From NCBI RefSeq assembly GCF_028369105.1, contig NZ_JAQNDO010000001.1:11502501-11566500 (forward strand): a stretch of DNA of 64,000 nt, written 5' to 3'. This DNA comes from Polyangium mundeleinium (GTDB lineage: Bacteria; Myxococcota_A; Polyangia; Polyangiales; Polyangiaceae). The notes beneath the pieces were generated by a model, which was not told the DNA's origin, did not search any database, and was given only the letters and a program-made list of their open reading frames with translations. Positions 49,499 to 58,923 of this stretch are shown here, piece after piece. Position 1 is the first letter of the stretch; each line of letters begins with the position of its first letter. The position numbers were made by a program, and so were the translations under genes.

Positions 49499-51681
49499 GG
49501 CGACCCAGCGTCCCCCGGGATGGCCTCGGGCGCAAGCGTGAGCGCGGCAGGGCCGTCCGGCAGGCCCGGGACGAGCACCACGCCGTCCGGATCCGCCACG
49601 ATCGGCACAGCCACGCCGTCGGAGCGAACGAGCCGCGCCGCGCGGCCTTGAATCGACGGGAGCGCCGCCGGCGCGTTCGCCACGAGCGAGACCCACGCGA
49701 CCGGGCCGCGAGGCACGGCGAGCGCCGGAAGGAGCGTGCGGCCGGACAAAGCCGCGCGGGCCAAGGCGCGGACCTGGTCGTCCGGATCGAGGTCCCGCGC
49801 GAGTTCGAGCGTCGCCGCGCGCAAGGGCTCGCGACGCACGGAGAGGGCGCGCACGACGGCGCGGCGCACGGTCGGGTCCTCCTCGAAGCGGTAGGCATTC
49901 GCGAGCAGCGACGTCGCGTCCGGCTCCGGATCGAGCGCGAGGCCGAGCGCCGTGTGCGCGCGGATGACCGGATCGGTGCCGGCGAGCAGGCGCTTGATGC
50001 GGCTGCGGATCGCCTCGTCGTCGCGGCTCGGCAAGGCGCGCGCGGCGAGCGCGGCGAGCGGGCTCTCCCCTTCGGCCCAGCGCGCGAGCAGCGCCGTGGG
50101 CAGGCCCGCGCCGCTCGGATCGGCGAGGAGCGCGACGCCCGCCGCGACCTCGATCGCCGAAGGAACGTCCCCCTTCCCCGTCGCCTTCGCGTTCGCGCCG
50201 AGCACGCGCCCGAGCTCCGCCGGCGCGTCGTCCTTGCCGAGCGCCGCGCGCGCGAGCGAGGCGCGCGCCACCGCGGCCACGATCGCCACGTCGCAGGGGC
50301 GTTTCTCGGGGCAAGCTGCGTCGAGGGCGGAGCGGACGCTCGTGCGGCCCGTCGCGACCCGACCAAAGGCGCTCACGGCGCGGTCGGCCGGGTCTTTTTC
50401 GTTCGCCATGGCCACGAGCGCGTCGCCGAGGCCGTCCGGCTCGTCCCCGAGCACGAGCCAACGCACGAGCGCCGCGCGCGTGATCAGCCGGCGCGGCGCG
50501 CCCTTCTTCGCCGACGTGCTGCCGAGCGCCCGCGAGAGGGCCGCGCGCGCGTCCTGGCCTGGCATCCGCGCCAGCGCGAACGCCGCGGCCGTCGCATGTT
50601 CGGGCTTGCCGAGCTGCACGAGCAGCGCCGCCGCCGCCTCCGGCCCGCCCGCGCGCCCGATCGCCGCGATGGCTTGCTCCCGATCGTCTCCGTCGAGCGC
50701 ATCGAGCGCCGCGACGAGGGGTTTGACCAGCGCGGGCGAGGGCGCGGTGAGCGCGAGGCGCACGCCGTCGAGGCGCGTCGGGCCGGCCGCGAGCAGCGCC
50801 GTGATCGCCTCGGACGCGCCTTCCACGCCGAGCCGCGCGAGCACCTCGGCGCCCGCGCGCTTCTGCTTCACGTCGTCGCTCTTCACCCACGTGCGCGCCG
50901 CGGCTTGCGCGCTCGAGTCCCCGAGCCGCGCGAGCGCGAGCGCCGCAGCCGCGCGGTAGGCCAGATCCACGTCTTCGAGCCCCTGCCGGAGCCGCGGAAT
51001 CGCCCGCACGTCCCCGAGGTCGCCGAGCAGCGCGGCGAGGGCCGGCTCGATCCGGCGACGCCCTTCGAGCAGCGCCGCGATCGACGCCGGCGGGTACACC
51101 ACGAGCGCCGCCGACGCCGCCTCACCACCCGGCCCGCCTTGCATCACGGCGCCCACGAGCGCCGACGTGGCCTTCTTGTCGCGGCTCCTCGCGAGCGCGA
51201 GCGCCGCGGCCCCACGCGCGAGCCCTCCGTGCGAGGCCGCGCGCGCCTCGGGCCCGCCTTCGGTCAGCTCCCGGATGAGCAGCGGCCGCACCGCCTCGCG
51301 ATCGGCGTGCGCCGCGAGGATCCGGATGCCTTCGAGGCGCGTGCGCCCGTCGCGCGCGAGGAGCGACGACTGCTCGAACGCGTTCGTCAGGGCGTCGAGC
51401 GCCTCGGGCGTCCCGATCGCGCCGAGCCGCCGCACGCCACGCAGCCGCCCCTCGACCGTCCCCGACACGAGCAGCCGCTCGGCAACGGGGATCCCGAACA
51501 AGCCACGCAGCGTCCCGCGGCCCGGGGCCTCGGCCTCGTCGTCGGCCTCGACGACGGCCTTGCGCGACACGCCCACGGCGAGCCCCTGGGCCTCGGCCGC
51601 GCGGGTAGGCAGGAGCGAGGACGCGACGAACGAAAGGGCAGCGAAGGAGAGCGCGGTGAGGGCCCGGGAGCAGCGAGACAT
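49495..51681 (-). CDS. Exported HEAT-repeat protein
   Basis: A 728-residue protein: signal peptide SRCSRALTALSFAALSFVAS, then about 15 or more HEAT/PBS-type alpha-alpha repeats of about 30-35 residues with the usual ALA-rich helices and Asp/Pro turns (GTPEALDALTNAFEQSSLLA, RRLGAIGTPEALDAL, EALDALTNAF). A final beta-rich segment is VPIVADPDGVVLVPGLPDGP. No catalytic motif. The role is probably a periplasmic scaffold. It overlaps xseB. ATG 51681 begins the signal peptide. Confidence 0.75.
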   Translation of the reverse strand: MSRCSRALTALSFAALSFVASSLLPTRAAEAQGLAVGVSRKAVVEADDEAEAPGRGTLRGLFGIPVAERLLVSGTVEGRLRGVRRLGAIGTPEALDALTNAFEQSSLLARDGRTRLEGIRILAAHADREAVRPLLIRELTEGGPEARAASHGGLARGAAALALARSRDKKATSALVGAVMQGGPGGEAASAALVVYPPASIAALLEGRRRIEPALAALLGDLGDVRAIPRLRQGLEDVDLAYRAAAALALARLGDSSAQAAARTWVKSDDVKQKRAGAEVLARLGVEGASEAITALLAAGPTRLDGVRLALTAPSPALVKPLVAALDALDGDDREQAIAAIGRAGGPEAAAALLVQLGKPEHATAAAFALARMPGQDARAALSRALGSTSAKKGAPRRLITRAALVRWLVLGDEPDGLGDALVAMANEKDPADRAVSAFGRVATGRTSVRSALDAACPEKRPCDVAIVAAVARASLARAALGKDDAPAELGRVLGANAKATGKGDVPSAIEVAAGVALLADPSGAGLPTALLARWAEGESPLAALAARALPSRDDEAIRSRIKRLLAGTDPVIRAHTALGLALDPEPDATSLLANAYRFEEDPTVRRAVVRALSVRREPLRAATLELARDLDPDDQVRALARAALSGRTLLPALAVPRGPVAWVSLVANAPAALPSIQGRAARLVRSDGVAVPIVADPDGVVLVPGLPDGPAALTLAPEAIPGDAGSP

Positions 51682-51738
51682 CGCGGCGCAACTATCGGCG
51701 AGGGAGGCCGGGTTGTCACGCCTCATCCTCGGGGGGTT

Positions 51739-52722
51739 CTAGGCTCGATCGAGCTGGGCCAGGAAGTCGCGAAGGCTTTCGTCGAGGTCTCTCGGCGTCA
51801 CCTTGACCTCGGCGAAGATGCGCTGGGTCCCCGCGGGATCGGTCTTCAGGTTCGCGATGATCGTGTCGAGATCGCCCTTGGCCGCGAGCACGGCCACGCG
51901 CAGCTTGTCCTTCGGCCCGAGGTCGTTCGTCGCCGCGCCGCGGAGCTTGTCCAGGCATTCCGAAAGCTTCACGCCCCGGAGCGCAGCCACACGGGAAGCG
52001 TCCCGCGGCCCGCCGCTGTTCGAATACGCGGTGAGGGTCGTGCTCTCGCGCGCGGCGAGGTACTTCCACATCGCGGACGCGACGTTCGGGACCGTGTTCA
52101 TCGTATCCTTCGGCTTCAAGCCCACCGCCTTGAGGACCTTCTCGTACGACTTGCTGTAATTCTCGGCCGCGCGCGGCTCGACCACGCTTGCGGGGTCCTT
52201 CCCTTGCGCCTGCAAGGCTTTGTTGACGGTATTGCCCGCTCCGGTGATCTTCTTGGTGAAGTAACTCAGCATGTGCTTCACCGAGATGGCGGCATGTCCT
52301 TCGGACTTCAGGAACAGAGCCGACGAGGCCGATCCGACACTTTCGAGCTGGACGAGGAGCTCACTGTATCCCTTGAGGAATTGCCAGCCGGCGCCCGCGC
52401 TCTTGCCGCGCTCGCCGAGATGGCTCGACCACCGATCCGGCAGCGCGTCGTACCCTTGTCTCACCTGCCCCGGACTCTCGAGCTCGATCATGAATGAGCC
52501 CTTCTCGACGGGCTGATGGATCCAGCACACGATGTACAGGGCCTGGAACCCGTCGAGACCCACCGCCGACCGGAGGAGCGCGCTCACGGGTTCACTTCCT
52601 TGTCCAAACCGATCCTTCAGGTACTTGGACCAGTCGGCCGGCGTCTGAAAGCTCGGGCCAAAGATCTTGTCCTTGTCGCTCCGACTGCTCTCACCCTTGA
52701 TGAGGTCCACGAGCGTGGGCAT
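51739..52722 (-). CDS. Hypothetical protein, last gene of the DUF2589 operon
   Basis: A 327-residue soluble protein: MPTLVDLIKGESSRSDKDKI, TPADWSKYLKDRFGQGSEPV, an IHQPVEKGSFMIEL strand, QFLKGYSELLVQLESVGSAS, and a C-terminal helical half (KLRVAVLAAKGDLDTIIANL, TPRDLDESLRDFLAQLDRA). No signal peptide or known motif. It starts 3 bp after the stop of the zinc-ribbon gene, so it is translationally linked. Confidence 0.65.
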   Translation of the reverse strand: MPTLVDLIKGESSRSDKDKIFGPSFQTPADWSKYLKDRFGQGSEPVSALLRSAVGLDGFQALYIVCWIHQPVEKGSFMIELESPGQVRQGYDALPDRWSSHLGERGKSAGAGWQFLKGYSELLVQLESVGSASSALFLKSEGHAAISVKHMLSYFTKKITGAGNTVNKALQAQGKDPASVVEPRAAENYSKSYEKVLKAVGLKPKDTMNTVPNVASAMWKYLAARESTTLTAYSNSGGPRDASRVAALRGVKLSECLDKLRGAATNDLGPKDKLRVAVLAAKGDLDTIIANLKTDPAGTQRIFAEVKVTPRDLDESLRDFLAQLDRA

Positions 52723-52725
52723 CGC

Positions 52726-52974
52726 TCACCTCGCTCCGGGCTTCTTCGCCTTCGCCACCTGGGCCTCGGCCTGCGAGACGGCCTCGTTCAGCGTCTGCAG
52801 CGCCTCGATGGCATGCGCCGAGCCTTGCCGATCGATGTCGAGCTGGAGGCCGCAGCCCGCGCAAAAAATGGAGTGGCCGGTCAGGATCTGCTCGATCGTG
52901 GCCTTGATCTTGAAATTGCAGCACGGGCACGGGAAGCCATGATTGTCGGACTGAGCCTTCAACCCTTGCAGCAT
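52726..52974 (-). CDS. Small zinc-ribbon protein
   Basis: An 82-residue protein: MLQGLKAQSDNHGFPCPCCN, then GHSIFCAGCGLQLDIDRQGS. CPCC (Cys16, 18, 19) and CAGC give four ligands of a zinc ribbon; CxCC is slightly unusual. A helix follows (EALQTLNEAVSQAEAQVAKA). It probably mediates protein or nucleic-acid contact within the DUF2589 module. Confidence 0.75.
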   Translation of the reverse strand: MLQGLKAQSDNHGFPCPCCNFKIKATIEQILTGHSIFCAGCGLQLDIDRQGSAHAIEALQTLNEAVSQAEAQVAKAKKPGAR

Positions 52975-53018
52975 GACGATCCTCTCCTTGCTCGATGGTC
53001 CTGGTTCGTGCGATTGCG

Positions 53019-53519
53019 TTATTCTTGGCCGCCGACGGGCGCCCCGGTGACCTGGATGTTGTTGCTGAGCAGCCCGAAGATGCCCGTGATCCCCGCGGGC
53101 ACGTCGCTGCGCGACATCGTCAGCGTGAACTTGATGTTGGTCGTCTCGGACGTGGCGTCGTTCTTCGACTGCGCGTCCGCCGCGATCTTCGCGAGCAGCT
53201 TCGGCGCTTGCGAATCGCCCTGGCTCATCTCCACGATCTTCGTCGTGAACGAGATCTCCGCCTTGTCGATGCCGAGAATGGGGATCGGGACGAGCGTCAA
53301 GAGCGGTACGGAGACGGTGTATCGCTTGACGCCCACGCCCGGCACGACCTGCTGGTAGCTGAACTGCACCGTGCGCAGCTCGCCCTTCTCGTCGAAGCCC
53401 ACGTTCTGAATGAAGTCCGACGTGGCCCTGGCGGCCATTCCATCCGCATCGACGACGTCGCGGACGAGGCTCCCCACGAGCTGACTCAACGGGATCTGAG
53501 AAACGGTGTTCTCCGGCAT
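53019..53519 (-). CDS. DUF2589-family protein
   Basis: A 166-residue protein: PENTVSQIPLSQLVGSLVRD, VVDADGMAARATSDFIQNVG, QFSYQQVVPGVGVKRYTVSV and the signature PLLTLVPIPILGIDKAEISF. The last segment is NIKFTLTMSRSDVPAGITGI. The PLLTLVPIP segment is shared with the 211-residue paralogue at 53877. DUF2589 proteins are of unknown function. Confidence 0.8.
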   Translation of the reverse strand: MPENTVSQIPLSQLVGSLVRDVVDADGMAARATSDFIQNVGFDEKGELRTVQFSYQQVVPGVGVKRYTVSVPLLTLVPIPILGIDKAEISFTTKIVEMSQGDSQAPKLLAKIAADAQSKNDATSETTNIKFTLTMSRSDVPAGITGIFGLLSNNIQVTGAPVGGQE

Positions 53520-53528
53520 GACGGACTC

Positions 53529-53819
53529 CTACACGATCGCGTGGGGCGCTTCGGCCGTGACTCCCTGGAGCCGCGGCACGCCCGACGCGTCGATCTCGAT
53601 CGACATCTTCACCAAGAGGAGCGGCCCCAGCTCCGCTCGTTCCTTCTCCGCGATCGGCCATTCGAACGTGCACACGACGTGGGTCGGGCGCAGGTTCGAA
53701 CGAAAACGCTCCACCTGCTGCGCTCCGGAGAGCTCGCGCGCAGGCACGCGAACGAGCGCGAGCCCTCGCTCGATTTCATGCAGCACTGCAGTGACCATCC
53801 GCTCGACTCGCTCCTGCAT
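53529..53819 (-). CDS. Hypothetical protein in the DUF2589 operon
   Basis: A 96-residue protein: MQERVERMVTAVLHEIERGL, then ALVRVPARELSGAQQVERFR, CTFEWPIAEKERAELGPLLL. No signal or motif. It lies 9 bp before the DUF2589 gene at 53519 and 57 bp after the upstream one, so it is one operon. Confidence 0.65.
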   Translation of the reverse strand: MQERVERMVTAVLHEIERGLALVRVPARELSGAQQVERFRSNLRPTHVVCTFEWPIAEKERAELGPLLLVKMSIEIDASGVPRLQGVTAEAPHAIV

Positions 53820-53876
53820 CGACGCTCACCCCGAACCGCAAGCAGGTGGAGATCGCGACCATCGCCCTCGTTCAGC

Positions 53877-54512
53877 TCACGTCGTCGTCTTGCCGGGCAC
53901 CGCCTTGATGGCGTCGTTCAGCATGTTGAGCACCTTCGAGGTGCCCGCAGGCATGTCGTGCCCCGTGGCGTGCACGTTGACGTTGACCGTGTACTCGACG
54001 GAGTACTTCGAGTCCCTCGTCGAGCTCGAGTCCGACTTGCTCGAATAGCTCCCCTTGAAATTGACCTTGTCGAAGAGGAAGCCGACGGATCCGCTGGTCT
54101 CGCCGCCCGCCTGGCTCTCCGAGCTTTGCTTCGTGTCGAAGCTCGACGTGGCATTGATGGCCGCCTTGAAGTTGATGTCCATCGTCTCGACGAGCAGGTA
54201 CGGGATCGGTACCAGGGTCAAGAGCGGCACCGTGAGCTGCGCCGTCTCGCCGCCTCGCGAGAATGTGAACGTGACGGACATCACGGCCGTCGGCTTTGCA
54301 TTGTCCGTCGACATCTGGGGGTTGCCGTCTTTGTCGAGGCCAAAGAGGACACCCAGCACGTACTTCAGCGTGGCGTTCGCCGCCAAGGTCTGCGCTTCGA
54401 CGCCCGCGACGAGCGGACCGCCGATGATCGCCCCGAAGGGGATCTGACTGAGGAGCTGCGTCGCGGCTTGCTGATCGCCGCCGGTGGCTTCGCCGGATCC
54501 TGTATCGCCCAT
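53877..54512 (-). CDS. DUF2589-family protein, first gene of operon
   Basis: A 211-residue protein with a long variable N-terminus (MGDTGSGEATGGDQQAATQL, LSQIPFGAIIGGPLVAGVEA), then the shared PLLTLVPIPYLLVETMDINF signature and a Ser-rich C-terminal half (SSKSDSSSTRDSKYSVEYTV, HATGHDMPAGTSKVLNMLND). A Shine-Dalgarno (AAAGGAGTC) precedes ATG 54512. It is a paralogue of the protein at 53019. Confidence 0.8.
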   Translation of the reverse strand: MGDTGSGEATGGDQQAATQLLSQIPFGAIIGGPLVAGVEAQTLAANATLKYVLGVLFGLDKDGNPQMSTDNAKPTAVMSVTFTFSRGGETAQLTVPLLTLVPIPYLLVETMDINFKAAINATSSFDTKQSSESQAGGETSGSVGFLFDKVNFKGSYSSKSDSSSTRDSKYSVEYTVNVNVHATGHDMPAGTSKVLNMLNDAIKAVPGKTTT

Positions 54513-55437
54513 GGGAAGACTCCTTTTTTATGCCGCCGGGCGCCGAAAACGGAGGCACCACCGGAGCACCGCAAGAACAAGGCAAGCAGGTCGAGATACG
54601 CCGCTTGGCCGAAAAGAACGATTCATGGCGCCCACGCACGACACACGTCGCCGTCGCGTGGGATCACGCCCGCGAATCACGGCAAAGCAGCGAGACGCAG
54701 ACCCCCGAGCCAAAGAAGTCGCGAGCCCCGGCTGCAGCTATCGGCCGCTCGCCGGTGCTCTACAGATACGGCCGGTCGATCCTCGGGAGCAACAAATTTT
54801 CGTCCCACGACAGGATCGTTACGAATTCATACGTTTCAGGCCCGCCGAGCCCGGTCGTTTGACAACGAGATTCAGCGTATTTTCCCGCGAGATTCGCGCC
54901 ATTGTCGTTCGAGTCAAACGGGGGTGATCGACACGTACGGCTCGACCAACGATATCGGCGCGTCGCGCGACGCCACGTTTCGCCGCGGATTCGATCCGCA
55001 ATCGCGCTCGGACGCACCCCCGCGGCGCCCCTCCCTGGATCACCTCCGATCCACCTGCCCGTTGCCAAACGCGGATCGCGCCCGTCCCTGGTCACGCGAC
55101 AGCGCAGGTTCGGCCACGATCGATCGCCATCCTGCGAGCGGCGACGCACCCTCGCCCGCCTCCGCGAGGGCCTCCGCTCCCGCACGCCCCGCGCGTCGCG
55201 CCCAACCGTTCCATGAGACCGACGCCGGCCGCCGCGGGGCCTTCCGCCCGCGCCCCCAGGTCCCTCCCCCCTGTCAAGACCCATCTTGGTCGTGCCTCCG
55301 CGCGCGCCGGCCCACCTCGCCGCGGCGCAGCACTATTCCGTATCGTCAGAACGGAACGAAATTGCTGGTCGGGCTGGCGGCTGGCAACTACGTTACGTCA
55401 CCCGTCCCGGGCGGGCCCGAGGAGGAAAGCAGCATCG
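54513..55437. other. Long intergenic region, no gene recognised
   Basis: A 925-bp gap between the divergent DUF2589 operon and the radical SAM gene. It carries promoters for both sides; an 8-bp inverted word CGTTTGAC/GTCAAACG lies near 54853-54920. Open frames present are low-complexity Arg/Pro-rich and antisense to each other. I cannot support a gene here. Confidence 0.4.
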
Positions 55438-57306
55438 ATGTTGTCCGTGCGCCATCTGGAGAAATTCGTCACGGCCTCCGCAAACCGAGTCTGGCCGGTG
55501 ATGCAAAGGCTGAACACGCTCGGCCCCGAGCCTTTGCCGTTCAAACCTCGATGGAGTGATCGCCCCATCCCGCGCGGCAAGGAGCGGACGAAGCCGCCGC
55601 TCGGCTGGCCACGGATGACGGACAGCCTGTGCCCCACCTGCGTCAAGGAAGCGCGCGCGGAAATCCTGCGCGGCGACGCAGACTGGACGAAGCTCGTCAC
55701 GGACAAGCCCGGGGAGATCAAGGCGCACATCGTCGAGCGCGACGGCCAGATCCGGATGGAGAAGGAGTGCCCGAAGCACGGGCGCGTGAGCGACGTCCTC
55801 TCGATCGACCCGAAATTCCTCGAGCGGATCGAGAGCCTCTTCCAGGGCCGCGACGTGGCGATGACGCCCGACCGTATCCACCAGCACGGTTCGAGCTCGA
55901 TCCAGTACGGCCGCGGCGCGGTGCTCACGGTCGACCTCACGAATCGCTGCAACATGATGTGCGACCCGTGCTTCATGGACGCGAATCAGGTCGGCTACGT
56001 GCACGAGCTCTCCTGGGAGGAGGTCACGCAGATCCTCGACGACGCGGCCGAGGTACGGCCGCGTCGGCAGATGTCGATCCAGTTCTCCGGCGGCGAGCCC
56101 ACGCTCTCGCCCCATTTCCTCGACGCGATCCGCTACGCCCGCAAGAAGGGGTATTTCGCCGTGCAATGCGCGACGAACGGGCTGCGCTTCGCGCAGGAGC
56201 CCGGCTTCGCCCAGCAATGCAAGGAGGCGGGCCTGCGCATGGCCTACCTGCAGTTCGACGGGGTCACGAACGAGGCGAACAGCCATCGCAAGATCGCGAA
56301 CCTCTACGACGTCAAGCTCCGGGCGATCGAGGAGCTCGCGGCGGCGGGCATCGACGTCATCCTGGTCGTGACGGTCGTCAATGGCGTGAACAACGACATG
56401 ATCGGGCCGATCATCGAGTTCGCCATCGAGAACGCCGACAAGGTCACGGTCGTGAGCTTCCAGCCCGTGAGCTTCACCGGGCGGGACGAGGACATTTCCG
56501 ACGAGCTACGCGAACAGCAAAGGTACACGCTGAGCCACCTCGCGCGCGACGTGAAGGCGCAGACCGGCGTGACCGAGCCCTTGCGCGATTGGTTCCCGCT
56601 CTCGGCGCTCTCGCCGTTCGGCGACGTCGTTGATCTGCTCGACGGGCCGGACAAGGATTTCGGTCAGCTCAATTGCGGGTGTCACCCGAACTGCGGCATT
56701 GGCACCGTGCTCTTCGTCAACAAGAAGACGAAGCAGATGGTCCCCTTGCTCGAGTTCCTCGACATGGAAGGGATCCTGCGGGATTTCCGGACGATCTTCG
56801 AGGCGGGCCGGGGCTCGAAATGGACGAAGGCGCAGGTGCTCACGAGCATCCTCCGCCATTACAAGCCGGAGAAGGCGCCGCCCGGGTTCGACGTGAAGAC
56901 GCTCGTGAAACAATTCATGAGCCAGACCGGCGCCGCGCACGCGGGCGAGAGCGACGCGAAGGAGTACGAGTGGCGCGTGCTCTTCGTGGCCGGCATGTGG
57001 TTCCAGGATCTCTTCAATTACGATTTCCGCCGGACGGAGATGTGCATCATCCCCTACGGCACGCAGATGGGCGAGATCAGCTTCTGCGCGTACAACACGG
57101 GCGTGGGCTGGCGCAACGTGCTCGAAAAGATCAAGGCGAACGCCACGGTCGCCGAGTGGTACCGCAAATACGGCAGGCACCCGATCTACGCGAAGAACAA
57201 GGACCTCGCCCTGCCCGACTTCGAGAACTCCCTCACCGTGAAGGAACACGAACTCGCCAAGCAGGAGCGGAAGAAGGCCGTCCGCTTGCCGATCGTGCCG
57301 TCCTAG
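55438..57306 (+). CDS. Radical SAM enzyme, Tes/MJ0619-like
   Basis: A 622-residue protein. A metal-type N-terminal unit is present (CPTC, Cys65 and Cys68, and CPKH, Cys111 and His114), as in tetraether-lipid synthase (Tes/MJ0619). The radical SAM site follows as TNRCNMMCDPCFMDANQ with CX3CX2C at Cys171, Cys175 and Cys178. Then come GGEPTLSP, the loop VVTVVNGVNNDMIGPIIEFA, and a C-terminal Cys-containing GQLNCGCHPNCGIGTVLFVN. Relatives catalyse C-C coupling or modification of lipid tails. The start 55438 has GAGGAGG about 11-17 nt upstream; Met60 just before CPTC is an alternative. It diverges from the DUF2589 operon. Confidence 0.8.
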   Translation: MLSVRHLEKFVTASANRVWPVMQRLNTLGPEPLPFKPRWSDRPIPRGKERTKPPLGWPRMTDSLCPTCVKEARAEILRGDADWTKLVTDKPGEIKAHIVERDGQIRMEKECPKHGRVSDVLSIDPKFLERIESLFQGRDVAMTPDRIHQHGSSSIQYGRGAVLTVDLTNRCNMMCDPCFMDANQVGYVHELSWEEVTQILDDAAEVRPRRQMSIQFSGGEPTLSPHFLDAIRYARKKGYFAVQCATNGLRFAQEPGFAQQCKEAGLRMAYLQFDGVTNEANSHRKIANLYDVKLRAIEELAAAGIDVILVVTVVNGVNNDMIGPIIEFAIENADKVTVVSFQPVSFTGRDEDISDELREQQRYTLSHLARDVKAQTGVTEPLRDWFPLSALSPFGDVVDLLDGPDKDFGQLNCGCHPNCGIGTVLFVNKKTKQMVPLLEFLDMEGILRDFRTIFEAGRGSKWTKAQVLTSILRHYKPEKAPPGFDVKTLVKQFMSQTGAAHAGESDAKEYEWRVLFVAGMWFQDLFNYDFRRTEMCIIPYGTQMGEISFCAYNTGVGWRNVLEKIKANATVAEWYRKYGRHPIYAKNKDLALPDFENSLTVKEHELAKQERKKAVRLPIVPS

Positions 57307-57477
57307 TCCCCAGGTCTCGTGTCCTGAGCGACGCACACACGACGACGTGAGGCGTGCATGCGCGCGCGCGATTGCACGCCGCCCGCCGAAGGATGGACGT
57401 GGGCGCGGGTCGGGTCCGTGCTCTGTGTTGGGGTCACCACACATCCAGGATATGCGCCACCATGAGGAGGTGGCGCC

Positions 57478-58902
57478 ATGCGTGGGGCGAACCGTTACAT
57501 GTTGGGCTCGTGTCTGTTTTTGGGTGTGTGGTCCTGGGCGATCGGCGGTTGCACGGACCAAGGTGCGCCGCTCCCGGGGGTGGACGTCGCGCGCGGGGGC
57601 GCATTGCACGCCCAGGCCCCGGGGACAACGACGCGCATGGATTTCGCCTGGACGCAGGCCGCGTGGATGGCCACAGACCGCGGGGTGCCGAGGGCGACGC
57701 TGCTCACGGATGGCCGGGTGCTCGTCACGGGCGGCTCGGGCTTCGAGGACGGAGTCGAGACGGTGCTGGCCTCGGCCGAGCTCTACGATCCGCAGACGAA
57801 TACCTTCTCGGCGGCCGCGTCGATGATCAGACCACGCAACTGGCATACGGCCACGCGCCTCCCGGACGGCCGGGTCCTCGTCGTGGGGGGGTTCTCGTTC
57901 AATTCGTCCGATGAGGAAGGGTTTTACCCCCCGGAGCCGAGCGCCGAGATCTACGATCCGGCGACGGATACTTGGGTTTACGCGACCCATCCGGACGCCG
58001 TGCACAAGGCACATTCCGCGGCGCTCCTCTCGAACGGCCAGGTGCTCATCGTGGGGGGCAGCGGTCAGACCGCGGCCGAGCTCTACGATCCACAGACGAA
58101 TACATGGTCGAGCGCCGGTGGGACCAGCGCCGAGTATTCCTGCGGCTCGGCGACCGAGCTGCCGGATGGCAAGGTGTTCGTCCGCGGCGTTGATGCGGCG
58201 GAGCTTTACGATCCCGCAAGCAACTCCTGGAGCTGGATCGGCGCGCCCATCACCGATTGCACCGACGCCACGTCCGCGTTGCTCTCAACGGGGAAGGTGC
58301 TGTTCACGAACGGCTCGAGCGCCGAAGTGTACGATCCGGCCACGAACCAGTGGTCGCTCGCCGCCCCGCTCCTCACGGGCCGCTACGGCCATACCGGTGT
58401 TGCGCTCGACGGGGGCGCATTCATGGTCGCGGGCGGCGCGATCGAAGATGTGTCGATGGCGTCCACGGAGATCTACGATTCGGCAACCGACACATGGTCC
58501 GCCGGCCCGCCGATGGCCGAAAAGCGCTACCTGCACGCCTCCACGCGCCTCGCCGATGGCAGGGTGCTCGTCCTCGGAGGGTACGAACATCCGGGGAATC
58601 GCCTGAACAGCGCCGAGGTCTTCGACGCATCGGGCGAAGCCGGTGCGGGTGGAGCTGGAGGAATGGGCGCTGGAGGAGCTGGCGGCGGCGGAGCTGGAGG
58701 AGCTGGCGGCGGCGGCGGAGCTGGAGGAGCTGGCGGCGGCGCTGGAGGAATGGCCGCGACCAGTACAGGCGCGGGAGCTTCCTCGGGCGGAGGCACCGAA
58801 GTCGGCAAGGGGTGTAGCTTCCGCAGGCCCGAGGCGGTGCCGAGCGCGGGCCTCTGGCTCTGCCTGCCGCTGCTCGCCGCCGCGCGCCGTCGCAAGCGCT
58901 AG
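57478..58902 (+). CDS. Kelch-repeat surface protein with MYXO-CTERM-like tail
   Basis: A 474-residue protein. Signal MRGANRYMLGSCLFLGVWSW has lipobox-like IGGC. Six or so kelch repeats follow, with pattern ATLLTDGRVLVTGGSG...ASAELYDPQTNTF, AELYDPQTNTWSSAGGTSAE and ATRLPDGRVLVVGGFSF. A Gly/Ala-rich spacer (GAGGAGGMGAGGAGGG) follows, then GCSFRRPE and a short hydrophobic stretch (GLWLCLPLLAAARRRKR). The last part is a MYXO-CTERM-like sorting tail (Cys, membrane helix, basic end). It is probably anchored at the outer surface; the function is adhesion or enzymatic display. Confidence 0.8.
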   Translation: MRGANRYMLGSCLFLGVWSWAIGGCTDQGAPLPGVDVARGGALHAQAPGTTTRMDFAWTQAAWMATDRGVPRATLLTDGRVLVTGGSGFEDGVETVLASAELYDPQTNTFSAAASMIRPRNWHTATRLPDGRVLVVGGFSFNSSDEEGFYPPEPSAEIYDPATDTWVYATHPDAVHKAHSAALLSNGQVLIVGGSGQTAAELYDPQTNTWSSAGGTSAEYSCGSATELPDGKVFVRGVDAAELYDPASNSWSWIGAPITDCTDATSALLSTGKVLFTNGSSAEVYDPATNQWSLAAPLLTGRYGHTGVALDGGAFMVAGGAIEDVSMASTEIYDSATDTWSAGPPMAEKRYLHASTRLADGRVLVLGGYEHPGNRLNSAEVFDASGEAGAGGAGGMGAGGAGGGGAGGAGGGGGAGGAGGGAGGMAATSTGAGASSGGGTEVGKGCSFRRPEAVPSAGLWLCLPLLAAARRRKR

Positions 58903-58923
58903 TGGCGCGCGCGAGCGCCTCGC

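Noticed and set aside
49648-52497. Very long plus-strand open frame opposite the HEAT-repeat gene
   Set aside because: It is antisense to three well-supported genes and is Arg-rich without motifs, as expected from GC-rich antisense.
52995-55559. Long plus-strand open frame across the DUF2589 operon and intergenic region
   Set aside because: Antisense to conserved genes, no domain, Arg-rich composition.
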